From: Blastococcus capsensis
Lineage (GTDB): Bacteria > Actinomycetota > Actinomycetes > Mycobacteriales > Geodermatophilaceae
NCBI RefSeq assembly: GCF_030165005.1
Contig: NZ_JASNNW010000024.1
Coordinates: 1-64,000, forward strand
Direction: 5' to 3'
DNA length: 64,000 nucleotides
In this document: in pieces, positions 43,237 to 52,683 of the stretch
How positions within the stretch are numbered: the first letter of the stretch is position 1
Layout of the letters: the number at the start of each line of letters is the position of its first letter
Made by a program: the position numbers and the translations under genes
The notes under the pieces: model-generated
What the model was told of the DNA's origin: nothing
Database searches by the model: none
What the model saw: only the letters and a program-made list of their open reading frames with translations

Positions 43237-44177
43237 GCGGCTCCCGCCAGGAGCTGCTCGCGCGGCTGGCCGACACCGGCTACGCGGCCGGCTGGCGGGC
43301 GGTGCGGATGCTGCCCGAACCGGTCGCCCGAGGCACCTTCGACCACGCCGGCCGCTGGGCCGCCGGGCGCGAGGGGAAGGGTGTCCGCCAGCTCAGGGCC
43401 AACCTGCGCGTCGCCACCGGCGGCGCCCTCTCCGAGGCCGCCCTCGAAGAGCTCACCACCCGGGCGATGGTCTCCTACGCGCGCTACTGGCAGGAGGCCT
43501 TCCGGCTGCCCTCCCTGACCGCGGAACGGATCCGCCGGGACACTGCCGTCCCGGGGATCGAGCACATCGCCCGGGCCCGCGACGAGGGGCGCGGCGTGAT
43601 CATCGCCCTGCCGCACAGCGGGAACTGGGATGCGGCCGGTGCCTGGTTCATCGACTGGCTGGGCGGACCGTTCATGACCGTCGCCGAGCGGCTGGAGCCC
43701 GAGTCGCTCTACCGGCGGTTCCTCGAGTACCGCGAGTCGCTGGGGATGCGGGTGGTGCCGCTGACCGGAGGGGACCGGCCCAGCTCGGACCGGCTGCGTG
43801 AGTGGGTCGCCGAGGGCGGCGTGTCCTGCCTGCTGGTCGACCGCAACCTCGGCCCCGGCGGCGTCCCGGTGACCTTCTTCGGCCGGGAGGCGGCCATGCC
43901 CGGCGGCGCCGCCCTGCTCGCCGACCGCACCGGCGCCGCACTCATCCCGGCCGTCGGCCAGTTCACCACGGCCGGCTGGCGGGTGCGCGTCCACCCCGAG
44001 GTGCCGGTGCAGGGTCCCGGCCGGCTCAAGGACCGGGTGGCGACGGCGATGCAGCAGGTGGCCGACGCGTTCACCGCCGGGATAGCCGAGCGGCCCGAGG
44101 ACTGGCACATGCTCGGCCGCATCTGGCACGACGTCCCCGCCGACCCGCCCCGGAGCGGTGCGGGAGCGACCGCCTGA
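43233..44177 (+). CDS. patA: Phosphatidylinositol mannoside acyltransferase
   Basis: It acylates the mannose added by PimA. The 314-residue LpxL-type protein has the HX4D motif (H128, D133 in PHSGNWD), a following VAERLEPESLYRRF and VSCLLVDRNLGPGGVPVTFFG. It is probably bound to the inner face of the membrane. GTG 43233 overlaps the pgsA stop as GTGA, and its TGA shares one base with the pimA start. Confidence 0.92.
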   Translation: MSGSRQELLARLADTGYAAGWRAVRMLPEPVARGTFDHAGRWAAGREGKGVRQLRANLRVATGGALSEAALEELTTRAMVSYARYWQEAFRLPSLTAERIRRDTAVPGIEHIARARDEGRGVIIALPHSGNWDAAGAWFIDWLGGPFMTVAERLEPESLYRRFLEYRESLGMRVVPLTGGDRPSSDRLREWVAEGGVSCLLVDRNLGPGGVPVTFFGREAAMPGGAALLADRTGAALIPAVGQFTTAGWRVRVHPEVPVQGPGRLKDRVATAMQQVADAFTAGIAERPEDWHMLGRIWHDVPADPPRSGAGATA

Positions 44178-45388
44178 TGCGCATCGGCCTGGTCTGCCCG
44201 TACCGGTGGGACGTCCCCGGCGGCGTCCAGTACCACGTCCGCGACCTCGCCGGGACGCTGCGGGCCATGGGTCACCACGTCGAGATCCTCACCCCCGCCG
44301 AGCGGGAGGATTCGGTCACCGACCCGTTCATCACCTTCGCCGGGCGCACCGTCCCGGTGCCCTACAACGGCTCGATGGCCAGCCTCCAGTTCGGTCCGGT
44401 CTCGGCGGCCCGGGTGCGGCGCTGGCTCCGGGACGGGCGTTTCGACGTCGTCCACGTGCACGAGCCGGCCACACCGTCGGTGTCGCTGCTGGTCTGCATG
44501 ATCGCGACCGGGCCGATCGTGGCGACGTTCCACGCGGCGACGACCCGCTCGAAGTGGCTCGCCGCGGTCGGGCCCATGGCGCGGCCGTGGCTGGAGAAGG
44601 TCAGCGGCCGGATCGCCGTCTCCGACTTCGCCCGGCGGGTGCAGGTCGAGCACCTCGGCGGCGATGCGGTCGTCCTGCCCAACGGGGTGCACGTGCCGTT
44701 CTTCGCCGACGGGCCGGCCCTGCCCGGTCATGGCGGCGCCGGGCACCCCCCGACCATCGGCTTCCTGGGCCGGTACGACGAGCCGCGCAAGGGCCTGCCC
44801 GTGCTCCTCCGCGCCCTGCGCACCGTGGTCGGGGAGCACCCGGACGCGCGGTTGCTCGTCGCCGGCCGGGGCGACGCCGGCGAGTTGTGGCGGCTGGTGG
44901 GGGAGGAGCTGCGACCCCACGTCACGCTGCTCGGTGAGATCTCCGAGGCCGACAAGGCTGCGCTCCTGCGCTCGGTCGACGTCTACTGCGCCCCGAACCT
45001 GCTCGGCGAGTCGTTCGGCGTCATCCTCATCGAGGCCATGGCCGCACAGGCGCCGATCGTGGCCAGCGACCTCGACGCGTTCGCCCGCGTGCTCGACGAC
45101 GGCACGGCCGGCGTGCTCGTGCCGCGTGGGGACGCCGCCGCCCTCGGCCGGGCCCTGTGCGACCTGCTCGCCGACCCGGAGCGCCGCGACCTGCTCGCCG
45201 CCCGCGGGGCGGAGGTGGCCGCACGCTACGACTGGCAGGTCCTCACCCGACGCATCCTCGCCGTCTACGAGACCGTCCTGCCCGCGGGTGGCGGGGTGGT
45301 GACGGCCGGGCCGGAGGACGACTTCCCGGCCGTGCCACCGACGGGCACCATGGCGCGACCTCCCCGGATCCGGCGGGTCCGCCGCTAG
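44177..45388 (+). CDS. pimA: Phosphatidylinositol alpha-mannosyltransferase
   Basis: It transfers mannose from GDP-mannose to phosphatidylinositol, starting PIM synthesis. The 403-residue GT4 enzyme has the N-terminal MRIGLVCPYRWDVPGGVQYH, VVHVHEPATPSVSLL with TFHAATTRSKW, and the C-terminal EX7E sugar-nucleotide motif ESFGVILIEAMA. A 30-residue basic tail follows. The TAG stop provides the start of the -10 box of the next gene. Confidence 0.95.
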   Translation: MRIGLVCPYRWDVPGGVQYHVRDLAGTLRAMGHHVEILTPAEREDSVTDPFITFAGRTVPVPYNGSMASLQFGPVSAARVRRWLRDGRFDVVHVHEPATPSVSLLVCMIATGPIVATFHAATTRSKWLAAVGPMARPWLEKVSGRIAVSDFARRVQVEHLGGDAVVLPNGVHVPFFADGPALPGHGGAGHPPTIGFLGRYDEPRKGLPVLLRALRTVVGEHPDARLLVAGRGDAGELWRLVGEELRPHVTLLGEISEADKAALLRSVDVYCAPNLLGESFGVILIEAMAAQAPIVASDLDAFARVLDDGTAGVLVPRGDAAALGRALCDLLADPERRDLLAARGAEVAARYDWQVLTRRILAVYETVLPAGGGVVTAGPEDDFPAVPPTGTMARPPRIRRVRR

Positions 45389-45391
45389 CCT
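45386..45391 (+). promoter_or_regulatory. Leaderless-type -10 box of the LemA-like gene, overlapping a stop codon
   Basis: TAGCCT includes the TAG stop of pimA and is followed by eight bases and GTG 45400. Confidence 0.55.
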
Positions 45392-45399
45392 CGACCCCC

Positions 45400-45948
45400 G
45401 TGACGTCCCTGGCCTGGTTGCTGCTCGCCGCAGGGCTGCTGGTCGTGCTGGTCGTCTGGGCCGGCTGGACCCTCACCCGGCTGCGGCGGCTCGGCGCCCG
45501 GGTGGACCGCGCGTGGGCGACCCTGGACGCCCAGCTCCAGCGGCGCGCCGGGCTGGCCGAGGAGCTGGCGCGGCAGCATCCGGCCGCGCTCGGCGATGCG
45601 GCGGCCGGGGCGCTGGCCGCCGCGGCCGCGCAGGGGCGGGCATCCGGTCCCGGCGACCGCGAACTCGCGGAGAACGCACTCGGCCGCGTCCTGCGCGAGC
45701 TGCCGCCGGAGCTGCCGGGAGTGCCGGCGGCGCTGCGCACCGACCTCGCCGGTACCCAGACGCGGGTGGCGCTGGCCCGCCGGTTCTACAACGACGCCGT
45801 CCGCGACACCCGGCAGCTGCGCGGACGCCGGTTCCCGCGCTGGGCGGGCCTGCACCGCTCCCGGCCGCTGCCGCGCTACTTCGACATCGACGACCGGGTC
45901 GCCGCTGTGACCAAGGACGCCGACCCGGCGGGCCGCCCGCCGGGCTGA
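45400..45948 (+). CDS. LemA-like protein
   Basis: The 182-residue protein has one N-terminal membrane helix (LAWLLLAAGLLVVLVVWAGW). A helical domain like LemA follows, with RLGARVDRAWATLDAQLQRR near the start and TQTRVALARRFYNDAVRDTR toward the end. LemA proteins are membrane-anchored helical bundles of uncertain function. GTG 45400 follows a leaderless -10 box. The gene lies between pimA and pdxS on the same strand. Confidence 0.8.
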   Translation: MTSLAWLLLAAGLLVVLVVWAGWTLTRLRRLGARVDRAWATLDAQLQRRAGLAEELARQHPAALGDAAAGALAAAAAQGRASGPGDRELAENALGRVLRELPPELPGVPAALRTDLAGTQTRVALARRFYNDAVRDTRQLRGRRFPRWAGLHRSRPLPRYFDIDDRVAAVTKDADPAGRPPG

Positions 45949-45954
45949 TCCCCG

Positions 45955-45960
45955 TACCGT
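45955..45960 (+). promoter_or_regulatory. -10 box of pdxS
   Basis: TACCGT lies 39 bases before GTG 46000, with a GAAGG ribosome-binding site in between. Confidence 0.4.
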
Positions 45961-45999
45961 TGTGGGCTACTCGACTCGTCTACGCGAAGGCGGACACCC

Positions 46000-46908
46000 G
46001 TGGCAGCGCACCCCGACCAGCCGGACACCGCGACCGGGACCGACCGCGTCAAGCGCGGCATGGCCGAACAGCTCAAGGGCGGCGTCATCATGGACGTCGT
46101 CACCCCCGAGCAGGCGAGGATCGCCGAGGACGCCGGTGCCGTCGCCGTCATGGCGCTGGAGCGGGTGCCCGCCGACATCCGGGCGCAGGGCGGCATCGCG
46201 CGCATGAGCGACCCCGACATGGTCCAGGGGATCATCGACGCGGTCTCCATCCCGGTGATGGCCAAGGCCCGCATCGGCCACTTCGTCGAGGCGCAGGTGC
46301 TCCAGTCGCTCGGCGTCGACTACATCGACGAGTCCGAGGTGCTCAGCCCCGCCGACGAGGCCCACCACATCGACAAGCACGCCTTCACGGTGCCGTTCGT
46401 CTGCGGCGCCACCGACCTCGGCGAGGCCCTGCGGCGCATCGCCGAGGGGGCGGCGATGATCCGCTCCAAGGGCGAGGCGGGCACCGGCAACGTCGTGGAG
46501 GCCACCCGGCACATGCGGGCGCTGCGCGCCGGCATCAAGCGGCTGGGCACCCTCGACGAGACCGAGCTCTTCGTCGCCGCCAAGGAGCTGCGCGCCCCGC
46601 ACGACCTGGTCGTCGAGGTGGCCCGGCTGGGCGCGCTCCCCGTCGTGCTGTTCACCGCCGGCGGCATCGCGACCCCGGCCGACGCGGCGATGATGATGCA
46701 GCTCGGGGCCCAGGGCGTGTTCGTGGGTTCCGGCATCTTCAAGTCCGGCGACCCGGCTCAGCGCGCGGCGGCCATCGTGCAGGCGACGACCTTCTTCGAC
46801 GACCCCGACGTGATCGCCAAGGTGTCGCGCGGTCTGGGCGAGGCCATGGTGGGCATCAACGTCTCGGCGTTGCCCGAGAGCGAGCGGTACGCCACCCGCG
46901 GCTGGTGA
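46000..46908 (+). CDS. pdxS: Pyridoxal 5'-phosphate synthase lyase subunit
   Basis: It builds PLP from ribose 5-phosphate, glyceraldehyde 3-phosphate and ammonia supplied by PdxT. The 302-residue TIM barrel has D32 (GVIMDVV), the ribose-binding lysine K89 ([11 protein letters not shown]) and the second lysine K157 in [15 protein letters not shown]. The GTG start follows a likely promoter. It overlaps the next gene by 4 bp. Confidence 0.97.
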   Translation: MAAHPDQPDTATGTDRVKRGMAEQLKGGVIMDVVTPEQARIAEDAGAVAVMALERVPADIRAQGGIARMSDPDMVQGIIDAVSIPVMAKARIGHFVEAQVLQSLGVDYIDESEVLSPADEAHHIDKHAFTVPFVCGATDLGEALRRIAEGAAMIRSKGEAGTGNVVEATRHMRALRAGIKRLGTLDETELFVAAKELRAPHDLVVEVARLGALPVVLFTAGGIATPADAAMMMQLGAQGVFVGSGIFKSGDPAQRAAAIVQATTFFDDPDVIAKVSRGLGEAMVGINVSALPESERYATRGW

Positions 46909-48089
46909 CCGGCGAGCGCGCCCCCGGCCCGGGCGGCGCGGTCGCGGCCCGGCTGTGGCGCCGGGGTGGCCCCGACCGGGTGGCTGGGCTCGACCTCGCC
47001 CGCGGGCTGGCGGTGCTCGGCATGTTCGGGGCGCACCTGGGAACCAGCGACCGGCTGGCCGCGGATCCGGTCACCTGGCCGGCGATCGTGCACGGCCGCC
47101 CGTCGATCCTGTTCGCCACTCTGGCCGGGGTGTCGATCGCCTTGCTCAGCGGAGGGGGCATCCCGGCCACGGGGGAGGCGCTCGTGCGGGCCCGCACGCG
47201 CATCCTGGTGCGGGCGGCGTGGATCTTCGCCATCGGCGGCCTGCTGGAGCTGCTCGACACCCGGGTCGCCATCATCCTCGGCGTCTACGCCGTGCTGTTC
47301 GTCCTGGCGACGCCGTTCCTGCGGTGGCCGGTGTCGCGGCTGCTGGCCCTCGCCGCGGGAATCGCCGTCGCGGGGCCGCCACTGGACCTGCTGCTCGGCC
47401 AGGTGGCGACCGAGGGCGGCAACGCCGACGACCCGTTCGCGGACCTGGTGATCACCGGCGTCTACCCGGCGCTGCTCTGGTGGGCGTACGTGCTGGCCGG
47501 TCTCGCGGTCGGCCGGTCCGACGTGCGCGCCGGACGGGTGCGGGTGTGGCTGGTCGGCGCGGGAACGGGAGCGGCGGTCCTCGGCTACGGCGGCGGCTGG
47601 CTCACCACCCGGGCCGTCGCGGACGGGCGTCCCTCGGCCGGACCCGAGGAGGGCTTCGGCGCCGGTGTCGGGGAGTGGGACCCCGCCTGGTTCACCGGAG
47701 CGGCGCCGCACAGCGGGACCACCTTCGAGATGGTGGGCTCGACCGGGGTCGCCGTCGCCGTCATCGGGCTGTGCCTGCTGCTGGCCGGCCGGCTTCCGGT
47801 GCTCACCGCACCGTTGGCCGCCGTCGGGGCCCTGGCGTTGTCGGTCTACACCGGGCACGTCGTCGCCCTCTGGCTGGTCCGGATGCTCGACCCTGCCGCC
47901 GGCGGCGGCCCGGGCACGTGGCTGGCGTTCGCCGGCTACGCCGTGCTGGCCGCCACCATCTGGCGCATCGTCCTCGGTCAGGGGCCGCTGGAGCGGCTGC
48001 TGACGTGGAGCTCCCGCAGGACCGCCGCCCTGCCGAGCGGCCCCGCCGATCACGGCCCGTCCGGCGACGGCCGGGGCGGCCCGCCGTAG
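46905..48089 (+). CDS. Multi-pass membrane protein, DUF418/DUF1624 acyltransferase-like
   Basis: The 394-residue protein has about ten hydrophobic segments and begins with [20 protein letters not shown], the first helix typical of DUF1624/DUF418 and heparan-glucosaminide acetyltransferase-like proteins. Its function here is unknown; acyl transfer across the membrane is plausible. The GTG start overlaps pdxS as GTGA, so it is co-translated with pdxS and separates pdxS from pdxT. Its TAG stop forms part of the pdxT -10 box. Confidence 0.78.
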   Translation: MTGERAPGPGGAVAARLWRRGGPDRVAGLDLARGLAVLGMFGAHLGTSDRLAADPVTWPAIVHGRPSILFATLAGVSIALLSGGGIPATGEALVRARTRILVRAAWIFAIGGLLELLDTRVAIILGVYAVLFVLATPFLRWPVSRLLALAAGIAVAGPPLDLLLGQVATEGGNADDPFADLVITGVYPALLWWAYVLAGLAVGRSDVRAGRVRVWLVGAGTGAAVLGYGGGWLTTRAVADGRPSAGPEEGFGAGVGEWDPAWFTGAAPHSGTTFEMVGSTGVAVAVIGLCLLLAGRLPVLTAPLAAVGALALSVYTGHVVALWLVRMLDPAAGGGPGTWLAFAGYAVLAATIWRIVLGQGPLERLLTWSSRRTAALPSGPADHGPSGDGRGGPP

Positions 48090-48092
48090 CCT
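48087..48092 (+). promoter_or_regulatory. Leaderless-type -10 box of pdxT, overlapping a stop codon
   Basis: TAGCCT includes the stop of the membrane-protein gene and is followed by eight bases and GTG 48101. Confidence 0.55.
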
Positions 48093-48100
48093 GGGCGATC

Positions 48101-48766
48101 GTGTCCACCGACTCCGTGCGCCCCGTCATCGGCGTGCTCGCGCTGCAGGGCGACGTCCGCGAGCACGTGGCCGCGCTGCAGGCCGAGGGCGCCGACGCCC
48201 GATCCGTCCGGCGTCCGGAGGAGCTGGCCGACGTCGACGGGATCGTGCTGCCCGGGGGTGAGTCGACCACGATCGCCCGGCTCGCCGGCCGTTTCGGCCT
48301 GCTCGAGCCGTTGCGCGAGGCGCTGCGTGCGGGCCTGCCGGCCTACGGCACGTGCGCCGGCATGATCCTGCTGGCCGACCGCCTGGTCGACGCCCCGCCG
48401 GGCCAGCCGACGGTGGGGGGGCTGGACGTCACGGTGCGCCGCAACGCCTTCGGCCGGCAGGTGGACTCGTTCGAGTCGGGGGTCGATCTGGCGGGCATCG
48501 GCGGCGGCTCGTTGCAGGCGGTCTTCATCCGCGCCCCGTGGGTCGAGGAGGCCGGGCCCGGGGTGGAGGTCCTCGGCCGGGTCGTCGGCGGTGCGGCCGA
48601 CGGTAGGATCGTCGCGGTCCGCCAGGGGAACGTGGTGGCCACCAGCTTCCACCCCGAACTGACCGGGGACCGCCGGGTGCACGCGCTGTTCGTCGACATC
48701 GTCCGCGCTCACCTGGCCGAGCAGGCCGGCGCGGACGCCGGGAACGAGAGGGGTAAGTCCACGTGA
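48101..48766 (+). CDS. pdxT: Pyridoxal 5'-phosphate synthase glutaminase subunit
   Basis: It releases ammonia from glutamine and channels it to PdxS. The 221-residue class I glutaminase has [10 protein letters not shown], the oxyanion PGGEST, nucleophile C85 ([10 protein letters not shown]) and the His-Glu of [11 protein letters not shown] 48101 follows a leaderless -10 box; GTG 48116 is a less likely alternative. yebC follows after a short repeat-rich spacer. Confidence 0.96.
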   Translation: MSTDSVRPVIGVLALQGDVREHVAALQAEGADARSVRRPEELADVDGIVLPGGESTTIARLAGRFGLLEPLREALRAGLPAYGTCAGMILLADRLVDAPPGQPTVGGLDVTVRRNAFGRQVDSFESGVDLAGIGGGSLQAVFIRAPWVEEAGPGVEVLGRVVGGAADGRIVAVRQGNVVATSFHPELTGDRRVHALFVDIVRAHLAEQAGADAGNERGKST

Positions 48767-48842
48767 ACGAGCTTGCGAGTCCACCCAAGAAGAGAGCCGG
48801 CCGGCCGCGAACGCGGCCGACGAGCGCCAGCGAGGAGGACTC
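48767..48842 (+). repeat. Repeat-rich spacer between pdxT and yebC
   Basis: It contains CGAGCTTGCGAG, a hairpin CCGGCCGGCCGCG... with CGCGGCCG, and CGAGCGCCAGCGAGGAGGA. The last stretch resembles the repeat before hisS and ruvB and supplies the GAGGAGG ribosome-binding site of yebC. Confidence 0.4.
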
Positions 48843-49601
<759 letters not shown>

Positions 49602-49617
49602 GCCCCCTCGCAGGGGC

Positions 49618-49697
49618 CCGGCGCGAGCGTGCGAGTGCTGGGGGGCGAGGGGGTCCTTCGACCCGGTGCCCCCCACCACTCGCTCCGCTCGTGGCGG
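49618..49697. repeat. Inverted pair of GAGCxTGCGAG repeats between yebC and ruvC
   Basis: Copy 3 (49618-49641, plus) and copy 4 (about 49673-49697, minus) face each other. Their extended arms, starting CAGGGGCCCGGCGCGAGCG on one side, pair over about 37 positions with few mismatches. The structure could end yebC transcription. Confidence 0.55.
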
Positions 49698-49767
49698 GTC
49701 CCTGCACCGGGGCCGTTCCAGCACCTCGCCTGGCGTGTTGCGGCGTCACGGCGTCGGCCCGGCCGGT

Positions 49768-49773
49768 TAGCCT
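49768..49773 (+). promoter_or_regulatory. -10 box of ruvC
   Basis: TAGCCT lies 36 bases before ATG 49810. GGGAG seven bases before the ATG is the ribosome-binding site. Confidence 0.45.
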
Positions 49774-49809
49774 CGGTCGAACACCAGTTCGGCCGACGGG
49801 AGAGTGACC

Positions 49810-50379
49810 ATGCGGGTGCTCGGTATCGACCCGGGCCTCACCCGGTGCGGGTGGGGGGTGGTCGACGGCCGTCCCGGCGCGCGGCCGACAGCGGTCGGTG
49901 TGGGCGTCGTCCGCACCATGGCGGAGCTCGACCTCGAGCTGCGGCTGCTGGAGCTGCACACCGCGGTCACCGCCCTGCTGCGCGAGCACCGCCCCGACGT
50001 CGTGGCCATCGAACGGGTGTTCACGCAGAACAACAAGGGCACCGCCACCGGCACCGCCCAGGCCGCCGGCGTCGCCGCCCTCGCCGCGGCCCAGGCCGAC
50101 CGGCCGGTCGCCTGGCACACCCCCAGCGAGGTCAAGGCAGCCATCTCCGGCAACGGCCGCGCGGACAAGGAACAGGTCACGCTCATGGTCACCCGGGTCC
50201 TCGGTCTCGCCGCCGCACCCAAGCCGGCCGACGCTGCCGACGCGCTGGCCCTGGCGGTCTGCCACGCGTGGCGCGGCCCCGCGCAGCAGCGGCTGCGCAC
50301 CGCCGCGATCGCCGGTGGCATCGGGGCGCCGGTGCGCGCCACCACCCTCCCGCGCTGGACGGGGGTGGTCGCCCGATGA
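49810..50379 (+). CDS. ruvC: Holliday junction endonuclease RuvC
   Basis: It cuts Holliday junctions symmetrically during recombination. The 189-residue protein has the catalytic carboxylates D7 (VLGIDPGLT), E68 (VAIERVF), D141 and D144 ([11 protein letters not shown]), the same numbering as the E. coli enzyme. ATG 49810 is preferred over GTG 49804 for spacing to GGGAG. It overlaps ruvA by 4 bp. Confidence 0.96.
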   Translation: MRVLGIDPGLTRCGWGVVDGRPGARPTAVGVGVVRTMAELDLELRLLELHTAVTALLREHRPDVVAIERVFTQNNKGTATGTAQAAGVAALAAAQADRPVAWHTPSEVKAAISGNGRADKEQVTLMVTRVLGLAAAPKPADAADALALAVCHAWRGPAQQRLRTAAIAGGIGAPVRATTLPRWTGVVAR

Positions 50380-51008
50380 TCGCCAGCGTGCACGGGCGGG
50401 TGGCCGCGGTCAGCCCCGACGGTGCGGTCGTCGAGGTCGGCGGGATCGGCCTGGCGGTGCAGTGCACCCCCGGAACGATCGCCCGGTTGCAGGTGGGCGA
50501 GGCCGCCCGGTTGGCCACCAGCCTCGTGGTGCGGGAGGACTCGCTCACCCTCTACGGCTTCGCCGACGACGACGAGCGCCAGTTGTTCGAGCTGCTGCAG
50601 ACGGCGAACGGCGTCGGCCCGCGGCTGGCCCAGGCCGTCCTGGCCATTCACCCGCCGCGGGAGGTCCGCCGCGCCGTCTCGATGGCCGACGTCAAGGCGC
50701 TCATGCAGGTGCCCGGCATCGGCAAGAAGGGCGCCGAGCGGCTGATCCTCGAGCTGCGCGACCGGCTCGGGTCCACCAGCACCGACACCACGCTGGACGC
50801 GCCCACCGGGCGGCCGCAGGTGACGCCGGTCGCCCCGTGGCGGGACCAGCTCGCCTCCGCGCTGGTGGGTCTCGGCTGGTCGGCGAAGGAGGCCGAGAGC
50901 GCGGTCACCCAGCTCGCCCCCGTGGCCGACGAGCAGATCGCTGTCACCGGCGGTGTCGAGGTGGCCGTCCTGCTGCGGCAGGCACTGCAGCTGCTGGGCA
51001 GGTCATGA
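50376..51008 (+). CDS. ruvA: Holliday junction branch-migration protein RuvA
   Basis: It binds four-way junctions and recruits the RuvB motor. The 210-residue protein has the N-terminal OB fold ([29 protein letters not shown]). Two helix-hairpin-helix motifs follow ([12 protein letters not shown] and [16 protein letters not shown]), then a C-terminal UBA-like domain that contacts RuvB. It overlaps ruvC by 4 bp. Confidence 0.96.
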   Translation: MIASVHGRVAAVSPDGAVVEVGGIGLAVQCTPGTIARLQVGEAARLATSLVVREDSLTLYGFADDDERQLFELLQTANGVGPRLAQAVLAIHPPREVRRAVSMADVKALMQVPGIGKKGAERLILELRDRLGSTSTDTTLDAPTGRPQVTPVAPWRDQLASALVGLGWSAKEAESAVTQLAPVADEQIAVTGGVEVAVLLRQALQLLGRS

Positions 51009-51020
51009 GCGGACAGGGGC

Positions 51021-51087
51021 GTGAGCATCGCAGCGAGGAACGAGCGAGGAGCGGAGCGCCCCGCGGGAGCGAACGGGGAACATCATG
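51021..51087 (+). repeat. GAGCATCGCAG element, copy before ruvB
   Basis: It begins GAGCATCGCAGCGAGGAACG and ends GAACGGGGAACATC-ATG at the ruvB start codon. The same ending, GAACGGGGAGCATC-GTG, precedes hisS at 60808. The element carries the likely ribosome-binding GGGGA. Confidence 0.6.
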
Positions 51088-52209
51088 AGCGCACCGTTCG
51101 ACCGGTCGCTGACCGGGGAGCTCGCCGGTGACCTGCCCCCGGAGTGGTCGGTGTCGCCGCAGGCCGGTGACGAGGAACGGGTCGTCGAATCGGCCCTCCG
51201 GCCGCACTCGCTCGACGACTTCATCGGCCAACCCAAGGTGGCCCGCCAGCTCGCGCTGGTGCTGGAGGGGGCCAAGCGGCGGGGCCGCACCCCCGACCAC
51301 GTCCTGCTCTCCGGCCCTCCCGGGCTCGGCAAGACCAGCCTGGCGCTGATCATCGGCTCGGAGCTCGGCACCTCGGTGAAGATCACCAGCGGCCCGGCCA
51401 TCGAGCGGTCGGGCGACCTGGCGGCGATGCTGTCCAACCTCGCAGCCGGTGACGTGCTGTTCATCGACGAGATCCACCGCATCGCCCGCCCGGCCGAGGA
51501 ACTGCTCTACATGGCGATGGAGGACTTCCGGGTCGACGTCGTCGTCGGGAAGGGGCCGGGTGCGACAGCGATCCCGCTGGAGATCAACCCGTTCACCCTC
51601 GTCGGTGCCACCACCCGCGCCGGGCTGCTCACCGGCCCGCTGCGCGACCGGTTCGGCTTCGTCGGGCAGATGGAGTTCTACGAGCCGGCCGAGCTGCAAC
51701 GGGTGCTCGCCCGGAGCGCGGCCCTCCTCGGGGTGGAGCTGACCGGCGAGGGATCGGCCGAGATCGCCGGTCGGTCCCGCGGCACGCCGCGGATCGCCAA
51801 CCGGCTGCTGCGCCGGGTCCGCGACTACGCGGAGGTGGAGGCCGACGGTCGGGTCACCCGAGAGGTGGCCGAGGCGGCGCTGGCCCTCTACGACGTCGAC
51901 CAGCTCGGCCTGGACCGGCTGGACCGCGAGGTGCTGGAAGCGCTGGTCGGGAAGTTCGGCGGCGGCCCGGTCGGGGTGGCCACGCTCGCGGTGGCGGTGG
52001 GGGAGGAGCCGCACACCGTCGAAGAGGTGTGCGAGCCGTTCCTGGTGCGCGCCGGGCTCCTGGCCCGGACGCCCCGCGGCCGCGTGGCGACCGAGGCGGC
52101 CTGGCAGCACCTGGGCCGGCCGGTTCCGCGGGGCGGCGTCCCCCTCGGTCGGGTCACAGCAGACCCACCGGTCCCGGGGTCGTCGTCAGAAGCCTTGTTC
52201 GACGCCTAG
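51085..52209 (+). CDS. ruvB: Holliday junction branch-migration ATPase RuvB
   Basis: The hexameric motor that drives branch migration with RuvA. The 374-residue AAA+ protein has Walker [10 protein letters not shown] (77-85), Walker [10 protein letters not shown], sensor 1 [11 protein letters not shown], the arginine finger region LRDRFGFV and the winged-helix C-terminus with [14 protein letters not shown]. It is separated from ruvA by 76 bp occupied by a dispersed repeat. Confidence 0.97.
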   Translation: MSAPFDRSLTGELAGDLPPEWSVSPQAGDEERVVESALRPHSLDDFIGQPKVARQLALVLEGAKRRGRTPDHVLLSGPPGLGKTSLALIIGSELGTSVKITSGPAIERSGDLAAMLSNLAAGDVLFIDEIHRIARPAEELLYMAMEDFRVDVVVGKGPGATAIPLEINPFTLVGATTRAGLLTGPLRDRFGFVGQMEFYEPAELQRVLARSAALLGVELTGEGSAEIAGRSRGTPRIANRLLRRVRDYAEVEADGRVTREVAEAALALYDVDQLGLDRLDREVLEALVGKFGGGPVGVATLAVAVGEEPHTVEEVCEPFLVRAGLLARTPRGRVATEAAWQHLGRPVPRGGVPLGRVTADPPVPGSSSEALFDA

Positions 52210-52357
52210 ACTCCCCACCGCTGGCGCGCAACTCGCAGGCCGGGTCGTGCGCGTCCCGCCCGGTGGCCGCGCGTGCCGGCACCGACGTACCCGAGCGGTC
52301 CCGTCCCGGACCGCATCCACCGCGGAGAACCAGTCGCGGAAGAGAGGCACACCTGTC

Positions 52358-52669
52358 GTGGATTACTTCCCGCTGATCATGCTGGCCGTGCTGGCCGTCG
52401 TCCTCTTCGTGCTCCCGGCCCGGCAGCGCAAGAAGATGCAGCAGCAGACCGCTGCCATGCAGGCCTCGCTGACGGTCGGCACCCCCGTGATGACCACGAG
52501 CGGTCTGCACGCGACGGTCGCCGGGCTGGACGAGAAGACGATCGACCTCCAGATCGCCCCCGGGGTCGTGGTGACCTACGCCCGCCAGGCCATTCTGGAG
52601 ATCCGCCGCCCGGCCGACGCGTCGGCGGAGGTCGACGACCCCGCGCGTCCGGCCGACGGCACCGTCTGA
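52358..52669 (+). CDS. yajC: Preprotein translocase accessory subunit YajC
   Basis: A small partner of SecDF. The 103-residue protein has one N-terminal membrane helix (FPLIMLAVLAVVLFVLP), then QRKKMQQQTAAMQASL and the conserved VGTPVMTTSGLHATVAGL. GTG 52358 is used, with GAGAGG about 11 bases upstream. The 148 bp before it show no gene. It is the first gene of yajC-secD-secF. Confidence 0.93.
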   Translation: MDYFPLIMLAVLAVVLFVLPARQRKKMQQQTAAMQASLTVGTPVMTTSGLHATVAGLDEKTIDLQIAPGVVVTYARQAILEIRRPADASAEVDDPARPADGTV

Positions 52670-52683
52670 GCCGGAGGACGTCG

